Positions 1-8,579 of a DNA stretch of 64,000 bases are shown here, piece by piece; the stretch's first letter is position 1; every line of letters begins with the position of its first letter. The stretch comes from Gammaproteobacteria bacterium 50_400_T64. Its GTDB lineage: Bacteria; Pseudomonadota; Gammaproteobacteria; Pseudomonadales; Porticoccaceae. Location of the stretch: contig MAAS01000029.1 in NCBI GenBank assembly GCA_002162755.1, positions 35,025 to 99,024 of the forward strand. The letters run 5' to 3'. A model generated the notes under the pieces. That model saw nothing but the letters and a program-made list of their open reading frames with translations. It had not been told where the DNA came from and searched no databases. A program made the translations under genes and the position numbers.

Positions 1-1
1 G

Positions 2-1048
2 GTGATTGGCTCGTCCACGGGCTATGGCATGGCGTCGCGCATTACGGCTGCCTTTGGTTGTGGTGCCGATACGCTGGGTGTGTTCTTTGAAAAGCCACCG
101 ACTGAGCGCCGTACGGGTTCGGCTGGCTATTACAATTCTGCGGCGATGCAGGCGGCGGCGCGTGCGGAAGGCCTCTACGCTGAAAGTATTAATGGCGATG
201 CCTTTTCCGATGAAATTAAAGCCGAAGTGATTGCAACATTGAAACGCGATATGGGGCCGGTTGATTTGGTGGTTTATTCCCTGGCATCACCGCGTCGTAC
301 GGACCCCAGGACGGGCACTACATATACGTCTTCACTTAAACCCATTGGTGGTGCCTTCACGATGAAGGGCGTGAATACCGACACCCTGGCAGTTGATGAG
401 GTGACGGTTGAAGAGGCGACGCAGGAAGAAATTGATAACACGATTAAAGTTATGGGTGGCGAAGACTGGGAGTGGTGGATTGACGCTTTGAGTGACGCGG
501 GCTTACTGGCCGAGGGTTGCAAGACCACTGCCTATACCTATATTGGCAAGGCTTTGACCTGGCCGCTGTATGGTCACGCCACTATTGGCATGGCAAAGAA
601 AGACCTCGACCGGGCGAGTACGGCTATTAACGAAAAACTCGCACCCCTCGGCGGTGAATCTCGGGTTTCGGTGTTGAAAGCGCTCGTTACTCAGGCCAGT
701 TCTGCTATTCCCATTATGCCTTTGTATATTTCTACGCTGTATAAAGTGATGAAGGAAGAGGGCACTCACGAAGGCTGTATTGAACAGATACAGGGTCTGT
801 TCGATCGTCAGATCTACACCGCTGGGCAGGCCGATATTGATGAAGATGGCCGCTGGCGCATGGACGGCGAGGAGTTAAAAGAGAGTGTTCAGGCGCAGGT
901 GGCGGCGTTGTGGGATAGTGTTAATACCGAAACTATCGGTGAGCTGACTGACTTTAAAGGCTACCATCAAGAGTTTTTACGCCTCTTTGGTTTTGGTATC
1001 GATGGTGTCGATTATGAGGCGGATACGAGTCCTCTGGTTGATCTTTAA
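2..1048 (+). CDS. fabV: Enoyl-[acyl-carrier-protein] reductase FabV (5' partial)
   Basis: NADH-dependent enoyl-ACP reductase of fatty acid elongation, the FabV class that is structurally distinct from FabI. The visible 348 residues open inside the Rossmann nucleotide-binding loop ([12 protein letters not shown]) and continue with the FabV signature block around NGDAFSDE. The catalytic Y-x8-K pair is seen at Y190 and K199 of the fragment ([10 protein letters not shown]). FabV proteins are near 400 residues, so about 50 N-terminal residues lie upstream of the window; the methionine at position 2 is an internal codon, not the real start. The C-terminus is intact and ends at TAA. FabV enzymes are known for intrinsic tolerance of triclosan; that is family knowledge, not seen here. 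Confidence 0.96.
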   Translation: MIGSSTGYGMASRITAAFGCGADTLGVFFEKPPTERRTGSAGYYNSAAMQAAARAEGLYAESINGDAFSDEIKAEVIATLKRDMGPVDLVVYSLASPRRTDPRTGTTYTSSLKPIGGAFTMKGVNTDTLAVDEVTVEEATQEEIDNTIKVMGGEDWEWWIDALSDAGLLAEGCKTTAYTYIGKALTWPLYGHATIGMAKKDLDRASTAINEKLAPLGGESRVSVLKALVTQASSAIPIMPLYISTLYKVMKEEGTHEGCIEQIQGLFDRQIYTAGQADIDEDGRWRMDGEELKESVQAQVAALWDSVNTETIGELTDFKGYHQEFLRLFGFGIDGVDYEADTSPLVDL

Positions 1049-1167
1049 GCGCAACGCTTGTGTTGATAAAACGATAATAAAAAGTGCTTGCTCGTCGTGT
1101 CTGAAATCAGTACGGCGACAAAGCAATAAAGTGATGATGTAGGGTGAGAACTTAAGGTGAAAGTCTT

Positions 1168-2010
1168 ATGAGTACAGTGGATCAATTTACCCCTTTGGTA
1201 CGACGCATTAGCGCGCCCAATGGCAGCGCTATGACGGGGCCGGGTACCAATGCTTATTTAATCGGCAAAGAAGAAATTGCGGTACTCGACCCCGGCCCCA
1301 TTTACGATAGCCATATTGATGCAATTCTAGCGGCGGGCGGCGACAAAATCCGCTGGATTATTGTTACTCACACCCACAAAGATCACTCCCCGGCAGCGAA
1401 AGTTCTCGCCGAGAAAACCGGAGCCCAATTGATTGGTTGTGTGATGGAGGATCCGGATAGTTTTCAGGACGTAACTTTCACAGTGGAAGAGAATATTCGC
1501 CACGGCGAGCTATTCAAAACCGATGAGTTCACCCTTGAAGCCCTCCATACCCCCGGTCATGTGGGCAACCACTTCTGCTTCTTTTTACACGAAGACGGCC
1601 TGCTGTTTGCCGGCGACCATATTATGGATGGCTCTACGGTCGTGATCATTCCGCCCAGTGGCGATATGAAGGACTACCTGGATTCTCTCGATATTTTGAG
1701 AGAGCTGCCCTTGCAACATATTGCGCCAGGTCACGGTAACTTGATGGCCGAGCCGCAGAGAGTTATCGATACCCTTTATCGCCACCGCATGATGCGTGAA
1801 CAAAAAGTGATCGCTGGAATGAAAAAACGCGGTGAGTCGAGTGTGCTGGGCATGCTGTCGACGATTTACGATGATGTCGATAAGAAGGTTTACTACTACG
1901 CGCGTTTTTCCCTGTGGGCGCATTTGCTCAAGCTGGAGCGCGACGGCAAGGCTAAGCGGACGTCGACCAATGACGAGTTTGACCAGGAATGCTGGGTGCT
2001 TTGCGAATAA
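1168..2010 (+). CDS. MBL-fold metallo-hydrolase (LACTB2-like)
   Basis: Metallo-beta-lactamase superfamily hydrolase of 280 residues. The HxHxDH metal motif is visible at H68, H70, D72 and H73 (THTHKDHSP), followed by HTPGH, a GDH metal-ligand motif (LLFAGDHIM) and PGHG at H189. The tail, from about residue 195, resembles the winged-helix domain found in LACTB2-type members. Substrate cannot be told from sequence; relatives include ribonucleases and thioesterase-like hydrolases. The ATG is preceded by AAGGTGAAAG. It stands alone between fabV and a small DUF2789 gene on the same strand. Confidence 0.9.
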   Translation: MSTVDQFTPLVRRISAPNGSAMTGPGTNAYLIGKEEIAVLDPGPIYDSHIDAILAAGGDKIRWIIVTHTHKDHSPAAKVLAEKTGAQLIGCVMEDPDSFQDVTFTVEENIRHGELFKTDEFTLEALHTPGHVGNHFCFFLHEDGLLFAGDHIMDGSTVVIIPPSGDMKDYLDSLDILRELPLQHIAPGHGNLMAEPQRVIDTLYRHRMMREQKVIAGMKKRGESSVLGMLSTIYDDVDKKVYYYARFSLWAHLLKLERDGKAKRTSTNDEFDQECWVLCE

Positions 2011-2057
2011 GGTGTTTTAACATTACTGGGCAATCGGCCCCGTAAAGGAGAATAAAA

Positions 2058-2291
2058 ATGGATCTGTCAGCCCATACATTGGCGACTTTGTTCGAACAGC
2101 TCGGCTTGCCGTCATCGGAATCGGCGATTAATGAATTTATCGACCAGCACAGCCCTCTCGACCCCCAGTTGACGTTGGAGGAGGCTTCATTCTGGAATCC
2201 GGGACAGCGCTCCTTCCTGATGGAGGCGAGGGCGGAAGATTCTGATTGGACGGAAATGGTCGAACATCTCGATGCCTTTTTACGTCGATAA
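2058..2291 (+). CDS. DUF2789 family small protein
   Basis: A 77-residue acidic protein matching the DUF2789 pattern as I know it: an N-terminal THTLATLFEQLGLPS helix, a central FWNPGQRSFL motif and an acidic EDSDWTEMVEHLDAFL tail. Function is unknown. It begins 47 nt after the MBL hydrolase stop and has a good ribosome-binding site (AAAGGAG, 7 nt before ATG), so it is probably a genuine gene, perhaps co-transcribed with the hydrolase. No transmembrane segment or signal peptide is seen. Confidence 0.85.
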   Translation: MDLSAHTLATLFEQLGLPSSESAINEFIDQHSPLDPQLTLEEASFWNPGQRSFLMEARAEDSDWTEMVEHLDAFLRR

Positions 2292-2444
2292 CTGATGGCT
2301 AAAAGGTTGAGTCATAAACCTTGTGGCCTCTCGATGATAAGAGCCTGCTTCTCTTTTACTTCTCTGCCTGAGCGTGAATCGGCGAGTGGTGCTTGTGTCG
2401 GCATGAGTAGCTCAGTAACATGACGCCTTTTTTGGAGCAAGGCT

Positions 2445-3326
2445 ATGATCACCGGCAGTATAGTGGCGATGGTGACCCCGATGGTCACCGAAACTTTAGC
2501 GGTCGATTGGCCTGCCTTGAAGAAACTGGTGGACTGGCATATTGACGCCGGTACCGATGCTATTGTTGCCGTCGGCACCACGGGCGAATCGGCGACCTTG
2601 AATGTCGATGAGCACCTTGAGGTGGTTAAAGTCTGTGTACGGCAGGCTGCTGGGCGCATCGCCATTATCGCCGGTACTGGGGCTAACAGCACGAGTGAAG
2701 CTATCGAGCTCACCGCTGCCGCGAAAGAGTGCGGTGCCGATGCCTGCTTGCTGGTCACGCCTTATTACAACAAGCCGACGCAAGAAGGTCTGTATTTACA
2801 TTACAAAGCCATCGCAGAAGCCGTGGCAATACCGCAAATTCTTTACAACGTGCCCGGTCGTACGGCCTGCGACATGTTGGCTGAGACGGTGTGTCGACTG
2901 GCGCAGCTGGACAATATTGTCGGTATCAAAGAAGCGACAGGTGATCTTGATCGCGCCCGTGACATTATTACCGGCACGCCCGATGATTTCGCCGTTTACT
3001 CCGGTGATGACGCCACAGCAGTCGAGCTAATTCTGCTCGGTGGCAAGGGCAATATTTCGGTCACTGCCAACATCGCCCCGCAGCAAATGCATTTGCTTTG
3101 TGCTGCTGCCCTGGCCGGGAATACCGATCAGGCGCGGGCTTTAAATAGTGAAATGGCAACGTTGCATGAAGTGCTGTTTGTTGAGTCCAACCCGATACCC
3201 GTTAAGTGGGCTGTCGCCGAGTTGGGCTTGATGACACAGGACACTATCCGTTTGCCCTTAACGCCACTTTCTGCCGCTTGCCGGTCTGAAATAAAAACAG
3301 CGATGCAGGCTGCAGCTCTGTTGTAA
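2445..3326 (+). CDS. dapA: 4-hydroxy-tetrahydrodipicolinate synthase
   Basis: Condenses pyruvate with L-aspartate semialdehyde, the first committed step of lysine and meso-diaminopimelate synthesis. The 293-residue length is standard. The TIM-barrel lyase signatures are clear: GTTGESATL near residue 45, the catalytic tyrosine Y134 in ILYNVPGRT, and the Schiff-base lysine K162 in IVGIKEATG. The ATG has GGAG upstream. bamC follows 53 nt later; dapA next to bamC (nlpB) is a conserved gammaproteobacterial arrangement, and in many genomes purC comes next, as it nearly does here. Confidence 0.97.
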   Translation: MITGSIVAMVTPMVTETLAVDWPALKKLVDWHIDAGTDAIVAVGTTGESATLNVDEHLEVVKVCVRQAAGRIAIIAGTGANSTSEAIELTAAAKECGADACLLVTPYYNKPTQEGLYLHYKAIAEAVAIPQILYNVPGRTACDMLAETVCRLAQLDNIVGIKEATGDLDRARDIITGTPDDFAVYSGDDATAVELILLGGKGNISVTANIAPQQMHLLCAAALAGNTDQARALNSEMATLHEVLFVESNPIPVKWAVAELGLMTQDTIRLPLTPLSAACRSEIKTAMQAAALL

Positions 3327-3379
3327 TTATAGTTGTCGCTATATGTTTGCGCTTGAGCGCAGTACTTTCTGGGAATTCA

Positions 3380-4459
3380 ATGAATAAAGTTCGGCTAGTT
3401 AACTTACATACGCGATTGTTGGCTTACGCTCGGCCATTGTTAGTAGTGCTCGGCTTAAGCCTGTTGTCGGGTTGTCAGATGATGGATGATGATGGCATCT
3501 TCCGTGATCGCCAAAAAGACTACCAGCTCGCCCAGAATATGCCGGTCATGGCTGTGCCCGAAGGTGCTGATAGCGATGCTCTGGGTGAGCTTTATGTCGT
3601 TGCTGAAATTCCCGATACCAGTCTGTTACTCGAAGAGACTATTGGTGCGCCCAGGCCTCAGCCGCTTAGTGGGAATTTACTCGATGAAGAAGTCAAAATT
3701 CAAACGCTGAGTGGTAAGCGCTGGGTTTTGACCAACCGTGCACCGAGTGAGGTGTGGCCGCGAGTTAGAAATATATTGAATCGCAATGCTCTGCCCACCG
3801 GTTTTGCAGATGCTTCAGCGGGTGTGCTGGAGACGGTATGGCTTGAATTGAAAAGTGACGATGTCTATAAGCATCGCTTCCAGTTTCGTATCGAGCCGGG
3901 TGTGCAGGTCGATAGTACGGAAGTGGCGATAGTCCATATGCGGATTGAAAAAGACGGCACGCCGGGAGCCTGGCCTCTGGTGTCTGATGATGATGAGCGT
4001 GAAAAGGCCATGGCTAACATGTTGGCCAGCGCACTCGCGGGTGATGAATCGAGCGGCACGGTCTCTTTGTTGGCCCAGTCGATTGGTGGTGAATCTAAGG
4101 TCGATATCGTCACGCCGAAAGATGCCGAGCCCTATATATTGATGCGACTCGACTATGATCGCTCCTGGGCGTCAGTGGGTTACGCCACCGGCCGCGATGG
4201 TTTCTTCCTGGTTGATCAGGATCGAAGCGAGGGGGTTTTCTATGTATTTTATGGCGATCCTGATGCGGAGAAGCCGGGCTTTTTTGCGCGTTTATTCAGT
4301 AAAAGTGAGGAAGAGCAGCGTTTAACAGTCAGCTATTTGATTCGGCTTACGCGTAGTGAAGACGGTGTGGCGATCAGCCTTGTCGACAGTGAGGGTAAGC
4401 CTGCCGAGCGTATAGAGACGCTGCGCTTACTGAAAAAAATTCGCGCCAACCTTTCATAA
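3380..4459 (+). CDS. bamC: Outer membrane assembly lipoprotein BamC
   Basis: Lipoprotein subunit of the BAM complex that inserts beta-barrel proteins into the outer membrane. From the ATG at 3380 the protein has a basic N-terminus, a hydrophobic core and a lipobox LLSGC with C32 as the lipidated residue, then an unstructured acidic stretch and two helix-grip-like domains. A longer in-frame TTG start at 3347 would put 11 extra residues before the signal peptide and is disfavoured. Placement after dapA supports the call. The mature protein is somewhat longer than the E. coli version. Confidence 0.88.
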   Translation: MNKVRLVNLHTRLLAYARPLLVVLGLSLLSGCQMMDDDGIFRDRQKDYQLAQNMPVMAVPEGADSDALGELYVVAEIPDTSLLLEETIGAPRPQPLSGNLLDEEVKIQTLSGKRWVLTNRAPSEVWPRVRNILNRNALPTGFADASAGVLETVWLELKSDDVYKHRFQFRIEPGVQVDSTEVAIVHMRIEKDGTPGAWPLVSDDDEREKAMANMLASALAGDESSGTVSLLAQSIGGESKVDIVTPKDAEPYILMRLDYDRSWASVGYATGRDGFFLVDQDRSEGVFYVFYGDPDAEKPGFFARLFSKSEEEQRLTVSYLIRLTRSEDGVAISLVDSEGKPAERIETLRLLKKIRANLS

Positions 4460-4544
4460 TCGCGGGTGCTGATGCGAGTTTCACGTGGGCTATTGATACT
4501 TTGTTTTTCGTCATGAGCGGTACTTCTGGTGTGCGCTTTTGGTG

Positions 4545-5303
4545 ATGGCTTTTGCCTCCCTCGGTAGCGGTAGTAAGGGTAATGCTACGCTGGTGAGAGC
4601 AGGTGACGCCTGCTTGTTGGTCGATTGTGGTTTTTCTGCCCGTGAGCTGGAGCGACGATTGGCTCTGGTGCAGCTTGATGGCCCACAGCTATCTGGCATC
4701 CTGGTGACTCACGAACACGGTGATCATATTAAAGGGGTTTGGCCATTGGCCAGGCGTCATAAGTTGCCGGTTTATATGACGGGCGGCACGGCAAAGGTTG
4801 CATCTGCCCCGGCTGATATTGATTTACATCTGATAACGCCGCAACAAAACTTCCAGGTTGGCGGTGTTGACGTGTTACCGGTTGCTGTTCCCCACGATGC
4901 TCGTGAGCCGGTACAATTTGTGTTTAATTATGCCGGGCTCAAGTTGGGCGTGCTCACCGATTTGGGGCACATCAGCCCTCACGTTCTGGCGTGTTATCAG
5001 CAGTGCGATGGCTTGTTGGTTGAGGCCAATCATGACTCGGTAATGTTGGCGGACGGGCCGTATCCTTACACCTTGAAACAGCGGGTAGGGGGTGACTGGG
5101 GTCACTTGAATAATACTCAAACGGCGACCTTGTTAAGTGCTCTGGAGCCCCGTTCATTACAGAGGCTGCTCGTTGGCCATATTAGCCAGCAAAATAATGC
5201 CCTGAGTCGGGTACAAGAGGCGATAGAGCCGGTTGCCGCTTTGGTTCATCAGATAAAATACGCCAGTCAGGATGACTGTGTGGATTGGTTGGCGCTAGAG
5301 TAA
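4545..5303 (+). CDS. MBL-fold metallo-hydrolase (YycJ/WalJ-like)
   Basis: A 252-residue metallo-beta-lactamase-fold protein of the YycJ type. It opens with FASLGSGSKGNATLV, the typical N-terminus of this family, and carries THEHGDH with metal ligands H56, H58, D60 and H61. The region VEANHD near residue 165 and GHISQQN near the C-terminus also fit. Members have nuclease-like or cell-wall-linked roles; the substrate here is unknown. I chose the ATG at 4545 over a TTG two codons upstream because it gives the family N-terminus. It lies between bamC and purC. Confidence 0.88.
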   Translation: MAFASLGSGSKGNATLVRAGDACLLVDCGFSARELERRLALVQLDGPQLSGILVTHEHGDHIKGVWPLARRHKLPVYMTGGTAKVASAPADIDLHLITPQQNFQVGGVDVLPVAVPHDAREPVQFVFNYAGLKLGVLTDLGHISPHVLACYQQCDGLLVEANHDSVMLADGPYPYTLKQRVGGDWGHLNNTQTATLLSALEPRSLQRLLVGHISQQNNALSRVQEAIEPVAALVHQIKYASQDDCVDWLALE

Positions 5304-5333
5304 GGCCGCCAGTAAAATTACGGAAAAATCAAT

Positions 5334-5396
5334 AAACTCTCATTACTATTCCAGACGCTGACATTGCGTTTTGATAAGTTGCCATATTGAGAGTTT
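5334..5396 (+). repeat. Inverted repeat in purC leader
   Basis: A perfect 9-bp inverted repeat: AAACTCTCA at 5334-5342 pairs with TGAGAGTTT at 5388-5396, enclosing 45 nt. It sits just before the purC ribosome-binding site, so it could fold in the leader RNA. No canonical PurR operator was recognised. Confidence 0.35.
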
Positions 5397-5431
5397 CTAT
5401 TTAGAACACATGTTTAGGAGACAGGCTGACA

Positions 5432-6148
5432 ATGGAAAGACGTGAAGAGTTATACAAAGGTAAGGCTAAATCAGTTTTTACTACGGATGACGCGGAGTCA
5501 TTAATTCTCTTTTATCGCAATGATACCTCTGCCTTTGATGGTAAAAAAATCGAGCAGCTGGATCGTAAAGGCATGGTCAACAATAAGTTCAATGCCTTTA
5601 TTATGGAGAAGTTAGAGGCTGCGGGTATTCCAACCCATTTTAAATCCTTACTCAGCGACCAGGAGTCACTGGTGGCCCGGCTGGATATGATCCCGGTAGA
5701 GTGCGTAGTACGCAATATTTCTGCTGGCAGTATCTGTCGTCGGCTGGGTGTTGAGGAAGGGCTTGAGTTGAATCCGCCGACCTTTGAGTTTTTCTTAAAG
5801 AACGACGATCTCGGCGACCCGATGATTAACGACTACCACATCAGCTCTTTCGGCTGGGCAGAGCCTGAGCATGTAGAGAAAATGAAAGTCTTAACTTTCG
5901 CCGTTAACGATGTGCTCAAGGCCCTGTTTCTCGACAGCAACATTCTGTTAGTCGACTATAAGCTGGAGTTCGGCATTGCGACGGGAGGAGAGGTGGTGCT
6001 CGGTGATGAGTTTACCCCGGATGGCTGCCGTTTATGGGATGTGGATACCCGAGAAAAGCTAGATAAAGATAGGTTTAGACAGGGTTTAGGTGACGTTGTT
6101 GAGTCTTATGAGTTAGTTGGCCGCCGGTTGGGCCTTAGTTTCGACTAG
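5432..6148 (+). CDS. purC: Phosphoribosylaminoimidazole-succinocarboxamide synthase
   Basis: SAICAR synthetase, which ligates aspartate to CAIR with ATP in purine biosynthesis. The 238-residue length is normal for the bacterial single-domain form. Signatures include the N-terminal YKGKAKSVF nucleotide-binding strand, [15 protein letters not shown], and VDYKLEFG with the DEFTPD metal/nucleotide segment. The ATG has a strong TTAGGAGACA site upstream. The gene ends at the edge of a gene-free region, and no clear intrinsic terminator follows. Confidence 0.97.
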   Translation: MERREELYKGKAKSVFTTDDAESLILFYRNDTSAFDGKKIEQLDRKGMVNNKFNAFIMEKLEAAGIPTHFKSLLSDQESLVARLDMIPVECVVRNISAGSICRRLGVEEGLELNPPTFEFFLKNDDLGDPMINDYHISSFGWAEPEHVEKMKVLTFAVNDVLKALFLDSNILLVDYKLEFGIATGGEVVLGDEFTPDGCRLWDVDTREKLDKDRFRQGLGDVVESYELVGRRLGLSFD

Positions 6149-6230
6149 TTGTTTTTGCGGTTTTACGTGACGGATACTGAGTCTTTTCCACAGTTAGTCG
6201 TTTAACTTAAAGCTGCTTTTTCAATACATC

Positions 6231-6290
6231 TGTAAGCCATTGATATTTTATTTCAGAATATGTAAGCCGCTGATTTTTATAGCTATTTTT
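6231..6290 (+). repeat. Imperfect 30-bp direct repeat
   Basis: Two adjacent units start at 6231 and 6261. Both begin TGTAAGCC, then differ by two bases, then share TGAT and a T-rich tail. Exact spacing of 30 bp gives roughly three helical turns, so a protein could contact both on one face. Function unknown. Confidence 0.45.
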
Positions 6291-6304
6291 TTATGACTAA
6301 AAAG

Positions 6305-6326
6305 TGACCATTTTGTGACATGGTCA
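6305..6326. promoter_or_regulatory. Palindrome, possible operator
   Basis: TGACCAT (6305-6311) and ATGGTCA (6320-6326) form perfect 7-bp arms around an 8-nt spacer. The size suits a dimeric repressor site or a short hairpin. No regulator is identifiable from this alone. Confidence 0.35.
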
Positions 6327-6371
6327 ACGATTCCGGGGCTTTCTGATAGTTACGGGCTCTCAGTCCACAGA

Positions 6372-6396
6372 CTTATCCACAGATTTTGTGGGTAAG
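6372..6396. promoter_or_regulatory. Inverted DnaA-box-like pair
   Basis: TTATCCACA at 6373-6381 is a perfect match to the strong DnaA box (R1/R4 type). It faces TGTGGGTAA at 6387-6395, the reverse complement of TTACCCACA, a one-mismatch box. CAGTCCACA (6361-6369) and TTTTCCACA (6184-6192) are weaker neighbours. The arms also form a hairpin with one mismatch and a 5-nt loop. An A-rich tract follows. It may bind DnaA; whether it acts as an origin, a titration site or a regulatory site cannot be told here. Confidence 0.45.
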
Positions 6397-6641
6397 TACT
6401 GTCAACTAAAATGGCTAAAAAAAAGAAAATAAATACCAAGATTTTTTGAAATGATAGTGTTAGCTGTGATTGCGTTCTTTCAGGCTTCACGCCCCCGCAA
6501 TGGATCGGCAGCCGCTAGAATCTGTGCTGTTAATCGCTAAAGACAAATGTAGATACTCCTCTCTTGTAACTGATACTCTTCGCGCTGCCTGGCTTGCGAT
6601 ATTTATCGCTCCAGCCAAAACAACTTTTGGAGGACGTACGC

Positions 6642-7499
6642 ATGTTATTGAATGGCTCGATTATTATTTGGGGTTTATTGGCCCTTGCCGTTGTTACTTT
6701 ATTCAAGGGGGTCAAGCAGGTTCCCCAGGGCAGTAAGTGGGTGATACAACGTTTGGGCAAGTATCACCGTTCGTTGCCCCCCGGCCTGCAGTTTATTATT
6801 CCTTATATGGACAATGTGTCTTACAAGGTGACGACCAAGGACATCGTTCTCGATATTCCCTCTCAGGAAGTGATTACTCTCGACAACGTGGTGATCATTG
6901 CCAACGCGGTTGCCTACATTAATATTCTGTCGCCGGAAAAAGCGGTTTACGGGGTTGAAGATTACGAGATTGCGATTCGTACGTTGGTGCAAACGGCGCT
7001 GCGTTCTATCGTCGGTGAAATGAAGCTTGATGATGCGCTGTCGTCGCGGGATAAAATTAAGGTTGCTCTAAAAGCCGCTATTTCTGATGACATTGCCGAC
7101 TGGGGTATTACCCTGAAAACGGTTGAGATTCAGGATATTAATCCTTCATCAACCATGCAGTCAGCGATGGAAGAGCAGGCCGCTGCCGAGCGTGAGCGCC
7201 GTGCCACTGTTACTCGTGCTGACGGTGAAAAGTCGGCGGCGATATTACAGGCCGATGGTCGCCTCGAGGCATCTCGTCGCGATGCGGAAGCAAAAATCGT
7301 TATTGCGGAAGCCACCAAAGAGGCGATTGAAAAAGTCACCTCGGCAGTGGGTGACAATGATTTGCCGGTAATGTATCTACTGGGTGAGCGCTATGTCGAT
7401 GCCGTCAGGGATATGGCGAAGTCTGAGAATAGTAAGCTGCTGATATTGCCTGCGGATATTCCCGCTGCGGTGAGAGGCATTATGGGCGGCGGTAAGTAG
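6642..7499 (+). CDS. qmcA: SPFH/band 7 membrane protein QmcA
   Basis: Stomatin/prohibitin-type inner-membrane scaffold protein. An N-terminal hydrophobic anchor (about residues 4-22) is followed by the SPFH domain with VPQGSKWVIQRLGKYHRSLPPG, then an Ala/Glu-rich helical stretch (EEQAAAERERRATVTRADGEKSA) typical of the family's oligomerising coiled coil. Start chosen at the ATG of 6642 because TTGGAGGACG lies just upstream; a longer frame from 6594 has no site. The usual partner, an NfeD protein, is not adjacent but occurs at 33257. A bidirectional terminator follows. Confidence 0.92.
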   Translation: MLLNGSIIIWGLLALAVVTLFKGVKQVPQGSKWVIQRLGKYHRSLPPGLQFIIPYMDNVSYKVTTKDIVLDIPSQEVITLDNVVIIANAVAYINILSPEKAVYGVEDYEIAIRTLVQTALRSIVGEMKLDDALSSRDKIKVALKAAISDDIADWGITLKTVEIQDINPSSTMQSAMEEQAAAERERRATVTRADGEKSAAILQADGRLEASRRDAEAKIVIAEATKEAIEKVTSAVGDNDLPVMYLLGERYVDAVRDMAKSENSKLLILPADIPAAVRGIMGGGK

Positions 7500-7525
7500 C
7501 CTTAATGTAAGTAGCTCTATCATCT

Positions 7526-7561
7526 AAAAAGCCCGGACGTTTTAAACGTACCGGGCTTTTT
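7526..7561. terminator. Bidirectional intrinsic terminator
   Basis: AAAAAGCCCGG at the left and CCGGGCTTTTT at the right form a GC-rich stem flanked by A and T tracts, between the convergent qmcA (plus) and nadC (minus) genes. It can stop transcription in both directions. Confidence 0.9.
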
Positions 7562-7593
7562 AGTGGCTGTTATTCAGTGATCTGAAAGTAGGC

Positions 7594-8463
7594 TCACTGA
7601 ATACGCATTGAATAATCCACTGCCTGGCAATGCTTGGTCAGCGCCCCCGTTGAGACGAAGTCAATATCGAGGTCTTGATATTGCTCGATATTGTCAGCAG
7701 CGATATTACCCGACACCTCTAGCTCCACTACGGATGATGGGTCTTGAGCCTGACTAATTTGTCGCGCCTGCTGAATATCCTGGTGGGAAAAATTATCGAG
7801 CATAATGCGGTCAGCACCGGCGCTGAGGGCTTGCTGATATTCCTCGAGGTTTTCAACTTCCACTTCAACCGGTTTTTGCGGAGCGATAATACGGGCTTGA
7901 GCCACAGCTTTGGCGATACCGCCACAGGCGGCAATATGATTTTCTTTAATCAGGAATGCATCGTAGAGGCCCATTCTGTGATTGTCACAGCCGCCGACTT
8001 TCACCGCATATTTTTGCGCCAGGCGCAGGCCGGGCAGTGTCTTTCGCGTATCGAGTACCCGTATCTTTTGACTGTCCCCGCCAGCATTGGCCATCAAGTG
8101 TGCATAGTGTCGCGAGGTGGTAGCGGTGCCCGATAAAGTTTGCAGAAAATTCAAGGCCGCTCGCTCGCCGGTCAGTAGTGCACGGGCATTGCCCTGCAAC
8201 GTGCAGACGGTCTGGTCGACACTGATCGTATCGCCGTCTGCCACTGACCAGTTCACTTTCAGGTCTGGGTCGAGTTGTTGAAAAACCGCATTAACCCAGG
8301 CGATGCCGCAAATGACGGCGTCCTCACGAGTGATAATGGTGGCGCTGGATTGCTTGTCTGCGGGGATTAGCTGGGCGGTGATATCACCACTGCCAATATC
8401 TTCGGCCAGAGCCAGCTGCACGCTGGCGGTGATATTTGCGGCCAGTGCCGAATTTATTTCCAC
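7594..8463 (-). CDS. nadC: Nicotinate-nucleotide diphosphorylase (carboxylating)
   Basis: Quinolinate phosphoribosyltransferase of de novo NAD synthesis, converting quinolinate and PRPP to nicotinate mononucleotide. The 289-residue length is standard. Visible signatures are RVLDTRKTLPGLR, KYAVKVGGCDNHRMGL, the FLIKENH lysine segment, and EVEVENLEE and MLDNFS late in the barrel. The start is GTG at 8463, supported by GAGGAAACTCC just upstream. It is divergent from ampD, whose start is 116 nt away. Confidence 0.96.
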   Translation of the reverse strand: MEINSALAANITASVQLALAEDIGSGDITAQLIPADKQSSATIITREDAVICGIAWVNAVFQQLDPDLKVNWSVADGDTISVDQTVCTLQGNARALLTGERAALNFLQTLSGTATTSRHYAHLMANAGGDSQKIRVLDTRKTLPGLRLAQKYAVKVGGCDNHRMGLYDAFLIKENHIAACGGIAKAVAQARIIAPQKPVEVEVENLEEYQQALSAGADRIMLDNFSHQDIQQARQISQAQDPSSVVELEVSGNIAADNIEQYQDLDIDFVSTGALTKHCQAVDYSMRIQ

Positions 8464-8579
8464 GGAGTTTCCTCGATAAATTTTGCGGCGATTATAGCAA
8501 TGCAGTTAAGCTGCGGGAATATAAGTGAGGCAAGCAAGATGGATAATAAGTGTATTGATGTGTACAGCAGTCGTTTGAA

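Larger units (their letters stand above)
6149..6641. other. Gene-free AT-rich spacer between purC and qmcA
   Basis: About 490 nt without a credible gene. It holds a TTTTCCACA site, an inverted pair of DnaA-box-like sites, a 30-bp direct repeat, a 7-bp-arm palindrome and a run of A/T at about 6403-6450. The only open frames (6470-6736) have no family resemblance and overlap the start of qmcA in other frames. The last part must hold the qmcA promoter, which I could not place. Confidence 0.6.

Noticed and set aside
4539..4544. TTG start for the YycJ-like gene
   Set aside because: The ATG at 4545 gives the typical family N-terminus.
6470..6736. 88-codon frame upstream of qmcA
   Set aside because: It overlaps the qmcA start in another frame and shows no conserved pattern.
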